Shown piece after piece: positions 7,405 to 16,487 of a stretch of DNA of 64,000 nucleotides. Under the pieces are notes generated by a model. It worked only from the letters and a program-made list of their open reading frames with translations, was not told the origin of the DNA and searched no databases. The stretch covers positions 1 to 64,000 of the forward strand of contig JAEEMI010000010.1 of NCBI GenBank assembly GCA_016283155.1, given 5' to 3'. Position 1 is the stretch's first letter, and every line of letters begins with the position of its first letter. A program made the translations under genes and the position numbers. The DNA comes from Clostridia bacterium (GTDB lineage: Bacteria; Bacillota; Clostridia; Christensenellales; UBA1242).

Positions 7405-7668
7405 ATGGCTGGAAGTGCTATGCTTAAAGAGATGCAAAAAGAAGATTTAATTAAACGCTTACGTTTATTTGCAACAATTACGACCACTTTGTTTGTCGTA
7501 TTGATTGTTTCACTTTTAATCCAGTTTGGCTTTATTGCCCATTACCACGCAGAAGTCAAACGTTTACAAGATCATAATACTGAACTACAACAGGAACTGG
7601 CTGGTTTAGAGGCCGACTTAGAATACATCAAAGGCGAATACGAAAAAGATAAAAATAGTAGTCATTAA
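7405..7668 (+). CDS. FtsB/DivIC-like small membrane coiled-coil protein
   Basis: The protein has 87 residues (82 if ATG 7420 is used). A membrane helix (about residues 25-47) is followed by a heptad-rich coiled coil (EVKRLQDHNTELQQELAGLE) and a charged tail. This short cytoplasmic-helix-coil layout matches divisome proteins FtsB/DivIC, which bridge FtsQ/DivIB and FtsL. The similarity is architectural rather than by signature, so another small coiled-coil membrane protein is possible. It precedes radC by 9 nt and probably forms an operon with it. Confidence 0.5.
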   Translation: MAGSAMLKEMQKEDLIKRLRLFATITTTLFVVLIVSLLIQFGFIAHYHAEVKRLQDHNTELQQELAGLEADLEYIKGEYEKDKNSSH

Positions 7669-7677
7669 GGTTGAATT

Positions 7678-8403
7678 ATGCAAGATACCAAAACAAAACT
7701 CAATGCCCAAATCCACGCTGGACGCCGTAAAAAATTACGCGAACGTTTTATTGCCAATGGTTTAGATAATTTTAATGAATGTGAAGTTTTAGAATTTGCC
7801 TTGGGTTTTTGTATTCCACGTCAAGATACTAATCCGGCGGCACACAGTTTGATTGAAAAGTTTGGATCCTTACAAGCAGTCATTGATGCTGAACCTGCTG
7901 ACTTAGCTAAAGCGTACGGCATTGGTGATCGTGCCGCAGTTTTTATTCATTTCTTAAAAGCCATCACTTCTTATCTTGCAAAACACCGTGCCACCAAAGT
8001 TAAAATTGTAACACCAGAAGATGCCATCCAACACTTAGCGCCGATAATGCGTTCTTATTCCGTTGAACAGTTCATGGTAGTTTGCTTAGATGTTGCTGGT
8101 AATGTCATCAAAATTCATAATATCACCAATCAAGAATTAGAGATGGTGCACGTCAACGTCCGCGAAATTATTAGTGTGGTAACTTCAGTAAAAACTGCAC
8201 AAGTCGTTTTAGCACACAACCATTTAAACGAAAATCCTGAACCGTCAATGGCAGATATGCAACTCACGCGTCGTTTATTGTTAACCTTTCAAAACTTGGG
8301 CATTAAATTCGTGGACCATTTAATTTTTGCCGATGATAAAAATTATTCGTTTCATTGCAGCGGACTTCTGGAAATCTTAAAAACTAGTATGCCTAAAAAT
8401 TAG
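7678..8403 (+). CDS. radC: RadC-family JAB-domain protein
   Basis: An N-terminal helix-hairpin-helix region (GSLQAVIDAEPADLAKAYGI) is followed by a JAB/MPN domain with the metal motif AHNHLNENPEPSMADMQLTR, the RadC form of H-x-H...D. Length (241) is normal. RadC was once called a repair protein, but its biochemical role is unresolved; the fold is related to metalloproteases and deubiquitinases. It follows the DivIC-like gene. The usual partners maf or mreB are not adjacent here. Confidence 0.9.
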   Translation: MQDTKTKLNAQIHAGRRKKLRERFIANGLDNFNECEVLEFALGFCIPRQDTNPAAHSLIEKFGSLQAVIDAEPADLAKAYGIGDRAAVFIHFLKAITSYLAKHRATKVKIVTPEDAIQHLAPIMRSYSVEQFMVVCLDVAGNVIKIHNITNQELEMVHVNVREIISVVTSVKTAQVVLAHNHLNENPEPSMADMQLTRRLLLTFQNLGIKFVDHLIFADDKNYSFHCSGLLEILKTSMPKN

Positions 8404-8465
8404 CATAAATAATTAGCGACAAGCAAATTGATAAATAAACCCAAAAATAGAACATAGTTAAAATA

Positions 8466-8494
8466 TTGACAAAAAAGTCAAACCCGATAATAAT
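8466..8494 (+). promoter_or_regulatory. leaderless promoter of signal peptidase gene
   Basis: A perfect TTGACA (8466-8471), 17 nt, and AATAAT (8489-8494) stand 7 nt before ATG 8502. The track used the TTG of the -35 box as a start codon. Confidence 0.75.
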
Positions 8495-8501
8495 AAAGAC
8501 A

Positions 8502-9452
8502 ATGGGGAAAAAGTTTGTCGGTCAAGAATATATGGCGGCAACCAATGGTAAGGGTCTACACCAACAATCCAAAGGCAACCGAATTTTTTCACGCTTAACA
8601 ATGACTTGTTCGACAATCATCACGATTATCTCTGTATTGATTGTTGGCTTTTGTGTTGCTTTCCAAATGTGCCCCGTAATTGGAACTTCAATGATGACAA
8701 CTTTGAACGCCACCGGTAAAGATACTGATAACGCGTTAACCTGTGTTTTCGGTGAACCAAAACACGGTGACATTGTGGTAATGAAAATGTACATTCAAGA
8801 TTCACACTTTATTAATTATGTTAAAGCGGCACAAGGTGACTCAAATGCACTCAACCAACTACATTTAACCCAAGCCGAAGCCAACAACATTATGAAAAGT
8901 ATCAAAACCGAATATACTGAATCTGACAGCAACGGTAATTATAAATTCATCGTCAAACGTTTAATTGGTAAAAGCGGTGATAAAATCAGTATGCGTCGTG
9001 TCGGTAGCAATAAATATTTCATTTATTTAAATGGTCAAAAATTAGACGAATACTACCTTGACCCATTAGTTGCCGCCCACGATGCACCAAACTTTGTGCA
9101 ATTATGGAATGTTTTAAACACTCCTGATACCGCCGATATAGACGATTGGGTTACCACTGACTATCATCAAGTTTTGACAGCGAATGCTGATACAACAACA
9201 GATGGTAACGGCACTCCCAGTGCTTACCAATTAAACGTACCCGAAAATCATTATTTTTTAATGGGCGACAACCGTGGTGGTGCTTTCAGTACCTATTCCA
9301 AAAGTTGGGATTCATCTTATTTTGGACCATTGCCAACCACCAGTTATTACAGTTATTGTATTGATGTTTTAAGTGCCAGTATGAGTATGCCCGAATACTT
9401 ATGGAGTAAATTTGTGTATTACGTTTGTTTTGGTTGGGCTTGGCAAAAATGA
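8502..9452 (+). CDS. lepB: signal peptidase I (S26)
   Basis: The enzyme cleaves signal peptides of exported proteins at the outer face of the membrane. One membrane helix (about 33-56) precedes the catalytic serine in GTSMMTTL (Ser63). The catalytic lysine follows in FIVKRLIGKSGDKI (Lys152), and box E is FLMGDNRGGAFS. About 55 residues lie between the GDIVVMK strand and the lysine block, and about 50 more precede box E, so at 316 residues it is much longer than the usual 170-200. The start is set by the promoter. The last bases overlap the miaA start (ATGA), so the two genes are co-translated. Confidence 0.9.
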   Translation: MGKKFVGQEYMAATNGKGLHQQSKGNRIFSRLTMTCSTIITIISVLIVGFCVAFQMCPVIGTSMMTTLNATGKDTDNALTCVFGEPKHGDIVVMKMYIQDSHFINYVKAAQGDSNALNQLHLTQAEANNIMKSIKTEYTESDSNGNYKFIVKRLIGKSGDKISMRRVGSNKYFIYLNGQKLDEYYLDPLVAAHDAPNFVQLWNVLNTPDTADIDDWVTTDYHQVLTANADTTTDGNGTPSAYQLNVPENHYFLMGDNRGGAFSTYSKSWDSSYFGPLPTTSYYSYCIDVLSASMSMPEYLWSKFVYYVCFGWAWQK

Positions 9453-10189
9453 AACCCAAGATTGTTATTATTAGTGGCTTAACCGCCAGTGGCAAGACTG
9501 CGCTATCAATTACCTTAGCACAACAATTTAATGCAGAAATTATTTCTGCTGACAGTCGGCAAGTCTACCAAGGTTTAGACATCGGCTCAGCTAAAATCAC
9601 ACCAAGTGAGATGCAAGGTATTCCACACCACTGCTTAGACCTAGTGGACCCAACCCAGAATACACATTATTCAGTTGGTGATTTTCAACGTGATGCTTAT
9701 CGCGAAATTGATGCCATTATCGCGCGTGATAAATTGCCAATTTTAGTTGGTGGCACTGGATTATATACGCGTGCAGTTGCCGAAGGTTATGGCTTTGACA
9801 CCGAACCAAATCTTCCACGCTACAATGTTTTACAAATTTGTTTAACACCACCCAATACGATTTTGGCACCTAAAGTCAAACAACGAAATACCGAACGTGT
9901 GGCACAAGGAATGTTTGACGAAACCCGCAAACTTCTAGCCAAGGGCGTACCAAGTGATTTCCTTTACAAACTCGGTCTTGAATATCGTTTAAACGTACGT
10001 TACTTACAAAACGAAATTGATTTAACAACTTATTATGACGAACTCTACCACCAAACGGTGCAATTCATTAAACGCCAACGTACTTGGTACCGCAAAGAAA
10101 ATCCAGTTTATACTCATTACTTAACTGATCCGGCACAATATTTACCACAAGCCACCCAATTAATGCGTGATTTTTTGATTAATGATTGA
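9449..10189 (+). CDS. miaA: tRNA dimethylallyltransferase MiaA, shortened form
   Basis: MiaA adds a dimethylallyl group to A37 of tRNAs that read UNN codons. The P-loop GLTASGKTALS, the SADSRQVYQGLDIGSAK block, PHHCLDLVDP, LVGGTGLYTRAV and the C-terminal KRQRTWYRKE are all present. The segment that normally follows GGTGLY, including the insertion domain and the HPND..R..RALE motif, is gone: GFDTEPNLPRYN runs almost directly into the later strand. That gives 246 residues against about 310. ATG 9449 (MKPKIVII) is chosen over the track start because it overlaps the upstream stop and begins the P-loop strand. Confidence 0.88.
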   Translation: MKPKIVIISGLTASGKTALSITLAQQFNAEIISADSRQVYQGLDIGSAKITPSEMQGIPHHCLDLVDPTQNTHYSVGDFQRDAYREIDAIIARDKLPILVGGTGLYTRAVAEGYGFDTEPNLPRYNVLQICLTPPNTILAPKVKQRNTERVAQGMFDETRKLLAKGVPSDFLYKLGLEYRLNVRYLQNEIDLTTYYDELYHQTVQFIKRQRTWYRKENPVYTHYLTDPAQYLPQATQLMRDFLIND

Positions 10190-10215
10190 TTATTTAACTT
10201 AACTTGTGATAATAT
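10186..10215 (+). promoter_or_regulatory. leaderless promoter of 10222 gene
   Basis: TTGATT (10186-10191), 18 nt and TAATAT (10210-10215), then 6 nt to ATG 10222. The -35 box overlaps the end of miaA (stop 10187-10189). Confidence 0.6.
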
Positions 10216-10221
10216 AAAAAT

Positions 10222-10653
10222 ATGGAAATTACTCCCAATAAATTAAGAATTGTTAATGCTGAAGACATTAAGCCGATTAAACCACGTAATTCAGTTAAAA
10301 ATAAATTAATGGTCGCTACCATTGCTGCCGGGTTAGGTGTGGTTGCCAGTGGTATTAAAATTGCTGACACCAGTAAAGAATTGCATCACCACCATCAAAA
10401 GCAGGAAATTTTTCAAGTAAATGTAGATGAAAAGCAAACACCAATTCAAACAGAAAACACAACCACAAAAGAAACTATTATTCCAATCATTCATCACGCT
10501 GACGGAAAAATTGATGTGATTGTTAACGGAAAAATTTTACCTTATACAGAAGCAATCACTACGTATCCAGAAATTGCCGATAACGTTAATGCTCGTCTTG
10601 CTGACCGACCAGAATTGAAGCCAACTACGATTGAAGATACTTTAGAAAAATAA
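10222..10653 (+). CDS. hypothetical protein with one hydrophobic segment
   Basis: In this 143-residue protein a hydrophobic stretch at about residues 29-47 (MVATIAAGLGVVASGI) may be a membrane helix. A His-rich tract (LHHHHQK) follows, then a Thr/Glu linker and a short domain containing HADGKIDVIVNGK. It is the first of four small orphan genes that each have their own TTGATT-type leaderless promoter. Function is unknown; it could be a small envelope protein. Confidence 0.5.
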   Translation: MEITPNKLRIVNAEDIKPIKPRNSVKNKLMVATIAAGLGVVASGIKIADTSKELHHHHQKQEIFQVNVDEKQTPIQTENTTTKETIIPIIHHADGKIDVIVNGKILPYTEAITTYPEIADNVNARLADRPELKPTTIEDTLEK

Positions 10654-10689
10654 GTTCTTTAAATTTACCAAATTTTTTTGATACACATC

Positions 10690-10718
10690 TTGATTTATGT
10701 TTAGTAATGTGCTAGCAT
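10690..10718 (+). promoter_or_regulatory. leaderless promoter of 10725 gene, sister of 11308
   Basis: TTGATT (10690-10695), 17 nt, TGC-TAGCAT (10713-10718), 6 nt, ATG. Spacer and flanks match those of the 11343 promoter (ATGTGCTAGCATT in both). Confidence 0.7.
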
Positions 10719-10724
10719 TGCGCT

Positions 10725-10937
10725 ATGAATAAATTAAAGAATTTTCAAAAACCTGAATTTAACAAAAAACAAATTAAAGCATTGACTGCTGAAATCCTTA
10801 AAAACGGTGGAGTAATTTATCCATTGAATATGAGGAACGAAGAAATTAGTAATTGGCTAGATAATTTAATGACCGCCTATCAAAAAGCGGATGAAATTCA
10901 TGCTCAACAAGCACAAGACAATGCAAAAAATCTTTAA
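10725..10937 (+). CDS. hypothetical small protein
   Basis: This 70-residue Lys/Asn-rich soluble protein (MNKLKNFQKPEFNKKQIKAL) has no membrane segment and a helical C-terminus ending AQQAQDNAKNL. It has its own extended -10 promoter ending 6 nt before the ATG and no ribosome site. No family is recognised. The shared promoter design with its neighbours suggests joint regulation. Confidence 0.5.
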   Translation: MNKLKNFQKPEFNKKQIKALTAEILKNGGVIYPLNMRNEEISNWLDNLMTAYQKADEIHAQQAQDNAKNL

Positions 10938-10972
10938 TCCATTGTGATATTAACCAATTTTTTATTTTCACA

Positions 10973-11001
10973 TTGATTTCAGTTTTAACATATGATAACA
11001 T
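10973..11001 (+). promoter_or_regulatory. leaderless promoter of 11008 gene
   Basis: TTGATT (10973-10978), 17 nt, TAACAT (10996-11001), 6 nt (AAAGTT), ATG 11008. Confidence 0.65.
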
Positions 11002-11007
11002 AAAGTT

Positions 11008-11241
11008 ATGGCAGAAAATAATATTCAGAAAAAACGCTATACTTATACATTTGACAGCAAGTCAAATTTACGTCGAGAATATCGAAAACAAATTGAAAAT
11101 GGTAATACTAACCGTGATTTAATTTTAAGTGACAAGAATTTATCTCGGGAAGAACGCGCAGAACACCTGGCAGCTTGGAACGAAGCGCAAAGAGAAGCGG
11201 CACATATCAAAACCGAAAAAGATAATGAAATTGGTCGTTAA
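11008..11241 (+). CDS. hypothetical small charged protein
   Basis: This 77-residue highly charged protein has a centre reading NRDLILSDKNLSREERAEHL, an amphipathic helical region, and a very polar C-terminus. No membrane segment or cysteines are seen. It has its own leaderless promoter and a terminator hairpin 8 nt after its stop, so it is a monocistronic unit. The family is not recognised. Confidence 0.5.
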   Translation: MAENNIQKKRYTYTFDSKSNLRREYRKQIENGNTNRDLILSDKNLSREERAEHLAAWNEAQREAAHIKTEKDNEIGR

Positions 11242-11248
11242 TAAAACC

Positions 11249-11277
11249 AAAGCGGAGCAATGTGTTCCGCTTTTTTA
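11249..11277 (+). terminator. intrinsic terminator after 11008 gene
   Basis: AAGCGGA (11250-11256) pairs with TCCGCTT (11266-11272) and is followed by a T run. The stem resembles that of the next terminator at 11549. Confidence 0.75.
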
Positions 11278-11307
11278 TGTTTTTTTCAAAAATTTTGTGG
11301 TTATATC

Positions 11308-11336
11308 TTGATTTACATTTGCTGATGTGCTAGCAT
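11308..11336 (+). promoter_or_regulatory. leaderless promoter of 11343 gene, sister of 10690
   Basis: TTGATT (11308-11313), 17 nt, TGC-TAGCAT (11331-11336), 6 nt, ATG 11343. It closely matches the promoter at 10690-10718. Confidence 0.7.
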
Positions 11337-11342
11337 TACGGT

Positions 11343-11537
11343 ATGGAAACACAAGTACAAAAATTAAAAAAATTATTAATTAATCCCGTGGAACGTGAAG
11401 CCATAGCAGAAACCCCCAAAAAACTGGATGCTAATTTTGAAAATGAAATTAAACTTTATCGTGCACTTTGGCAAGGTGTCCCCTACGAAACTCCCAAGGA
11501 AATTAATGCCAATTGCGATAACTCAATCACACGCTAA
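11343..11537 (+). CDS. hypothetical small protein
   Basis: This 64-residue soluble protein starts METQVQKLKKLLINPVER, with a helical N-terminus and a polar C-terminus. It has its own promoter and terminator and is convergent with leuS. Nothing in the sequence suggests a catalytic role, and no family is recognised. The near-duplicate promoter upstream of it and of 10725 hints at duplication of a promoter cassette rather than of the gene itself, because the proteins are not obviously similar. Confidence 0.5.
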   Translation: METQVQKLKKLLINPVEREAIAETPKKLDANFENEIKLYRALWQGVPYETPKEINANCDNSITR

Positions 11538-11548
11538 CTATATAAACC

Positions 11549-11580
11549 AAAAAGCGGAGCAACTCAGCCCCGCTTTTTTT
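11549..11580. terminator. bidirectional terminator between 11343 gene and leuS
   Basis: AAAAAGCGG and CCGCTTTTT pair around a 12-nt loop. A and T runs on both sides allow use in both directions, ending the small plus-strand gene and the gyrB-gyrA-leuS operon. Confidence 0.75.
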
Positions 11581-11597
11581 AACAAGCATTCATTATT

Positions 11598-13985
11598 TTA
11601 CTTAGCAACGATAAAGTTGATTAATTTATTTTTGACATAAATCGTCTTTTTAATCTCGGCTGGCAAATTAACTTTTGTACGACATTTAGCAACTACAGTT
11701 GCTTCGTCATCGGCAGTGTTGATTTCCAAACGTGCCACAATTTTGGCATTAATCTGAACGACAATTTCAACTGTGTCTTGAATCAATGCTTTAGTGTCAA
11801 CGGTTGGCCAAGTAGTATTTTTAATTTCTGGCCATAACTCTTCGGTTATATGTGGCGCAAATGGATTTAACAAGGTTAATAATGTTTGATATTCAAAGCG
11901 GTTAATTGTACCTTGTTTTTCAATGGCATTCATCAAAATCATAATTTGCGATACAGCTGTATTATATTTCATTGCTTCCATATCAGCAGTAATTTTTTGA
12001 ATCGAATAATTAAAGATATAATTAAGTGCTGGACTAAACGCATTACCATCCACCACTTTATCTTGTAAAGCCCAAACACGTTGCAATAAACGATGACAAG
12101 CTTTGACGCCATCATTGCTCCATACGGCAACTTCTTGGTAATCACCAATAAACAATACCCACAAGCGCAAAGCATCCGTGCCATATTGGTCAGCCACATC
12201 ACGTGGATCAACTGTATTACCCAAGCTTTTACTCATCTTGACACCACCTTCACCCAAGATGATACCTTGCGAAATACGTGCTTTACAGAATTCATTGACT
12301 GGGAACAAACCTTGGTCATACAAGAATTTTGTCCAAAAACGCGCATAAAGCAAGTGACGTGTGGTGTGTTCATTACCACCATTATATAAAGTAATTGGCA
12401 ACCAAGCTTTCATTTTTGCTGGGTCAGCAAAGCATTGATCATTGTGTGGGTCGCAATAACGGATAAAATACCAACAACTACCCGCCCAACCTGGCATTGT
12501 ATCCGTTTCACGTTTAGCATCACAACCACATTGTGGACACTTCACATTAACCCAATCAGTAATTTTTGCTAACGGACTTTGTCCGTCTTTTGTGGCTTCA
12601 TAACTTTGTGTTTCAGGTAATAATACAGGTAAGTCTTTTTCCGGAACAGGTACCATACCACAATGTGGACAATGAATAATAGGAATTGGTTCACCCCAAT
12701 AACGTTGACGTGCAAAAACCCAATCGTGCATTTTGTAATTTTTAGTAGTCCTTGCCACACCCTTTTCAATCAACCAATTGGCGATATTTTGTTTAGCTTC
12801 CTTAACCGTTTGCCCAGTAAAATCGCCGGAATTAATTAATTTTGAGTTGGCTGGCACATAAATATCTTTTTCCAAAGCGGTACCATTTAATTTACCTTCA
12901 ATGACTTGAACCATTGGAATATGATATTTTTCCGCAAATTCATAATCACGTTGATCGTGTGTCGGAACAGCCATAACTGCACCAGTACCATAATTACACA
13001 AAACAAAATCAGCAATATAAATAGGAACTTCGTGACCATTAACCGGATTAATGGCAGTTATGCCATCTAAAATGCAACCAGTTTTATCTTTTGTCATTTG
13101 ACTGCGTTCGAATTCGCTTTTACGCGCAGCAGTTTGACGGTACTTTTGTACTTCGTCCCAATTTTTAATTTGCGATTTTAAAGTTTCAATTAACGGGTGT
13201 TCTGGTGCTAACACCATAAAGGTAACACCAAAAATTGTTTCAATGCAGGTAGTGAAAATCTTAAGTGTACCACCTTGCTTAATCGGAAAATCCACTTCGG
13301 TACCGTAACTACGTCCCACATAATTAATTTGACTGGTTTTAATGTGTGGTAAGTAATCGGTTTCGGCTAAGTCATCAATTAAACGGTCCGCATATGCCGT
13401 CATTTTCATCATCCATTGTGGAATGGTTTTTTGCGTGGTTTCCGCGTGACATTGACAGCAAGTTCCGTTCTCAACTTCTTCGTTAGCCAAGATACCACAA
13501 TTGGGACAATAATTAACGTTGGCAGTACCTTTATAGGCAATGCCTTTTTTATAAAATTGTAAAAATTGCCATTGCGTCCATTTATAATATGCTGGATCAC
13601 AAGTAGTAATAAAACGTGACCAATCAACGGACAAACCAACACGTGCTAATTGTTCACGGAAAGTTGCAGTATTACGTGCTACAACTTGTTGTGGTGGGAT
13701 ATGTTCACGAATGGCTGTACGCTCTGCCTCTAAACCAAAGGCATCAATTCCCATTGGAAACAAAACATTTTTTCCTTGTAAACGCAAACGACGAGCCAAA
13801 GCATCCAAAGCGGTATAACTACGCATATGACCAATATGCAACCCCTTACCGCTGGGGTAAGGAAACTCAATCAAAATATAAGCATTTTCCTTACCGTCGA
13901 CGTGATCTTTAGTTTCAAAACGTTTGTCTTTTTGCCAGACTTCTTGCCATTTTTTTTCAATGGCACGGAAATCATAGGTTTTCAT
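11598..13985 (-). CDS. leuS: leucyl-tRNA synthetase
   Basis: This class I synthetase charges tRNA-Leu. HIGH-type motif GLHIGHMRSYT (about residue 48), a zinc-ribbon-like CPNCG...CCQCH pair, the CP1 editing region, a second CPHCG...CPQCG pair, and KMSKSLGN near residue 584 are all visible. At 795 residues it is of normal bacterial length. An AAGGAG site lies 6 nt before the ATG, just after gyrA, so it is the third gene of gyrB-gyrA-leuS. No T-box leader is present, unlike many Bacillota synthetase genes. Confidence 0.96.
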   Translation of the reverse strand: MKTYDFRAIEKKWQEVWQKDKRFETKDHVDGKENAYILIEFPYPSGKGLHIGHMRSYTALDALARRLRLQGKNVLFPMGIDAFGLEAERTAIREHIPPQQVVARNTATFREQLARVGLSVDWSRFITTCDPAYYKWTQWQFLQFYKKGIAYKGTANVNYCPNCGILANEEVENGTCCQCHAETTQKTIPQWMMKMTAYADRLIDDLAETDYLPHIKTSQINYVGRSYGTEVDFPIKQGGTLKIFTTCIETIFGVTFMVLAPEHPLIETLKSQIKNWDEVQKYRQTAARKSEFERSQMTKDKTGCILDGITAINPVNGHEVPIYIADFVLCNYGTGAVMAVPTHDQRDYEFAEKYHIPMVQVIEGKLNGTALEKDIYVPANSKLINSGDFTGQTVKEAKQNIANWLIEKGVARTTKNYKMHDWVFARQRYWGEPIPIIHCPHCGMVPVPEKDLPVLLPETQSYEATKDGQSPLAKITDWVNVKCPQCGCDAKRETDTMPGWAGSCWYFIRYCDPHNDQCFADPAKMKAWLPITLYNGGNEHTTRHLLYARFWTKFLYDQGLFPVNEFCKARISQGIILGEGGVKMSKSLGNTVDPRDVADQYGTDALRLWVLFIGDYQEVAVWSNDGVKACHRLLQRVWALQDKVVDGNAFSPALNYIFNYSIQKITADMEAMKYNTAVSQIMILMNAIEKQGTINRFEYQTLLTLLNPFAPHITEELWPEIKNTTWPTVDTKALIQDTVEIVVQINAKIVARLEINTADDEATVVAKCRTKVNLPAEIKKTIYVKNKLINFIVAK

Positions 13986-13993
13986 ATAACTCC

Positions 13994-16477
13994 TTATTCG
14001 GCAGATTCGCCGTCTTCGTCTTCTTCTTGTGGTTCAGCAACAGCCACTGCGACAATCTTAGCACCTTCACCGATACGCATAATACGTACACCTTGCGTGT
14101 CACGACTAATCTTAGAAATGTAACTGGCTTTCGTACGAATCATTGTACCGTTATCACTAATCAACATAATATCTTGTTCTGCACGAACTTGTTTTAAGTT
14201 AACTAATGGTCCAGTTTTTTCGTTAAAGATACCAGCTTTAATACCTTTACCAGCACGTGATTGTAAACGATAATCATCAGGATCACTGCGTTTACCGTAA
14301 CCATTAGCCGAAACGGTCAAAATTTCACAACCCGCTTCAATTACACTCATATCGACAATTGATTCAGTTTCACGTTCAATATTCATACTCTTGACACCGG
14401 CTGCGCCACGACCCATTGGACGGACATCTTCTTCACTGAAACGGATACATTTACCCGAACTGGAAGCCATAATGATTTCATCGGCACCAGTAGTATGTGC
14501 GGCGGCAATTAATTGGTCACCTTCATTCAAGCCGATGGCAATTTTACCGGTACGTGCAATACGTGCAAACTCTTCACATTTGGTCTTCTTAATCATACCG
14601 AACTTAGTTGCTAACATAATGTGTCCGATATCATAATCTTCCATTGGAATCACGGCGGCGACGTGTTCTTCGTTAGCCAATTGTAACAAGTTTACAATCG
14701 CACGGCCTTTAGAACCCTTCGTTGCTTCAGGAACTTCAAATGCTTTAATGCGGTAAACTTTTCCTAAGTTAGTGAAGAACAATAAATCGTGGTGGGTATT
14801 AGTAACAAACATTCGTTCGACAAAGTCTTCTTCTTTAGTTGTATGAGTGTTTGAGCCCTTACCACCGCGACGTTGCGCTTTGTATTCAGTTAATGGTAAA
14901 CGTTTAATGTAACCACAGTGTGTCATTGAAACCGCAACATCTTCTTTTTCAATTAAATCAGCAATATCAATGTCGCCATAATCAGTAGTTAATTCAGTTA
15001 CACGTTCTACCGCATATTTATCTTTAATTTCTAATAATTCTTTCTTAATCAAAGCCAATAATTTTGGTTGGCTGGCAATGATAGATTTCAATTCAATGAT
15101 TAACGCTTTTAATTCTTCTAATTCGGCTTTTAACTTTTCAACTTCCAAGCTGGTTAAACGTTGTAAGCGCATTTCCAAAATTGCGTTTGCTTGGCGATCA
15201 CTCAAAATGAATCGTTTCATCAATTTAGCTGCCGCTTCAATCTTATCTTTAGATTTTTTAATAATTGCAACAACTTCATCAATGTTAGCCAAAGCTTTAA
15301 CCAAACCTTCCAAAATATGAGCACGTTCTTCGGCTTTTTCCAAATCAAACTTAGTACGGCGTAAAACAACTTCTTTTTGGTGTTCCAAGTAGTAATACAA
15401 TAATTCTTTCAAGTTCAAAACTTTTGGTTCATTACCGACCAAAGCCAAGAAGTTAATACCCATTGAAATTTGTAATTGGCTAAGTTTAAACAAATTAGTT
15501 AAAACAACTTGCGCTTGCGCATCTTTTTTCAATGTAATCACAATGCGCATACCGTGACGGTCAGATTCTTCATCAACGCTGGTAATACCCTCAATGCGTT
15601 TATCACGAACCAACATTGCGATACTTTCCACCAATTTTGCTTTGTTAACTTGATAAGGAATTTCGGTAACAATAATGCGATTACGACCATTATGTTCTTC
15701 AATTTCTGTTGTCGCACGTAAAACGATGTTACCGTGTCCGGTCTTGTAGGCGTGACGCAAAGCTGCACGGCCCATAATAATACCACCGGTTGGATAATCC
15801 GGAGCAGGAATAATACGCATTAATTGTTCGATTTCGATATCAGGATTTTCAATTAAAGCCACTACACCATCAATAACTTCACCTAAGTTATGTGGTGGAA
15901 TATTGGTCGCCATACCAACCGCAATACCATCACTACCGTTAACTAACAAATTTGGGAAACGTGAAGGCAAAACAACTGGTTCTTGTTCAGTCTCATCAAA
16001 GTTAGGGCGGAAATCAACCGTGTTTTTGTCAATATCACGTAACATTTCACTAGCGACAGCTGACAAACGTGCTTCAGTATAACGCATTGCAGCCGGTGGA
16101 TCCGCATCAACTGAACCAAAGTTACCGTGTCCATCAATCAGAGGCATATTAATCGTAAACGGTTGTGCTAAACGAACTAATGCATCATAAACCGAACTAT
16201 CACCGTGCGGGTGATATTTACCCAAACATTCACCAACGATACGGGCGCATTTCTTAAATGGTTTGTCGTGGGTTAATCCCAATTCACTCATCGCGTACAA
16301 GATACGACGATGAACTGGTTTCAAACCATCGCGCACATCAGGGATGGCACGACTCATATTAACCATCATTGCATAAGACATAAACGACTTATGGATTTCG
16401 TCTTCAATTTTGACTTTAACGTATTTCGTGTTATCTACGATTTCTTGTAATTCTTCGCTATAATCTTTCTTTCTCAT
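13994..16477 (-). CDS. gyrA: DNA gyrase subunit A
   Basis: This is the breakage-reunion subunit of gyrase, introducing negative supercoils with GyrB. The catalytic tyrosine is in [11 protein letters not shown], and the quinolone-pocket region reads [17 protein letters not shown] with the usual Ser. GyrA-box repeats occupy the C-terminal third, including QRRGGKGS. Length 827 is typical. An AGGAG site precedes the ATG 7-8 nt upstream, and the gene starts 10 nt after gyrB. The acidic tail (EEDEDGE) is common in gyrase A. Confidence 0.97.
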   Translation of the reverse strand: MRKKDYSEELQEIVDNTKYVKVKIEDEIHKSFMSYAMMVNMSRAIPDVRDGLKPVHRRILYAMSELGLTHDKPFKKCARIVGECLGKYHPHGDSSVYDALVRLAQPFTINMPLIDGHGNFGSVDADPPAAMRYTEARLSAVASEMLRDIDKNTVDFRPNFDETEQEPVVLPSRFPNLLVNGSDGIAVGMATNIPPHNLGEVIDGVVALIENPDIEIEQLMRIIPAPDYPTGGIIMGRAALRHAYKTGHGNIVLRATTEIEEHNGRNRIIVTEIPYQVNKAKLVESIAMLVRDKRIEGITSVDEESDRHGMRIVITLKKDAQAQVVLTNLFKLSQLQISMGINFLALVGNEPKVLNLKELLYYYLEHQKEVVLRRTKFDLEKAEERAHILEGLVKALANIDEVVAIIKKSKDKIEAAAKLMKRFILSDRQANAILEMRLQRLTSLEVEKLKAELEELKALIIELKSIIASQPKLLALIKKELLEIKDKYAVERVTELTTDYGDIDIADLIEKEDVAVSMTHCGYIKRLPLTEYKAQRRGGKGSNTHTTKEEDFVERMFVTNTHHDLLFFTNLGKVYRIKAFEVPEATKGSKGRAIVNLLQLANEEHVAAVIPMEDYDIGHIMLATKFGMIKKTKCEEFARIARTGKIAIGLNEGDQLIAAAHTTGADEIIMASSSGKCIRFSEEDVRPMGRGAAGVKSMNIERETESIVDMSVIEAGCEILTVSANGYGKRSDPDDYRLQSRAGKGIKAGIFNEKTGPLVNLKQVRAEQDIMLISDNGTMIRTKASYISKISRDTQGVRIMRIGEGAKIVAVAVAEPQEEDEDGESAE

Positions 16478-16487
16478 AAATTACTCC

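Noticed and set aside
8466-8501. ORF-track start at TTG 8466 for the signal peptidase
   Set aside because: The TTG is the first half of a perfect TTGACA -35 box, with a -10 box and ATG 8502 in order. The same error was seen at 22182 for the next small protein.
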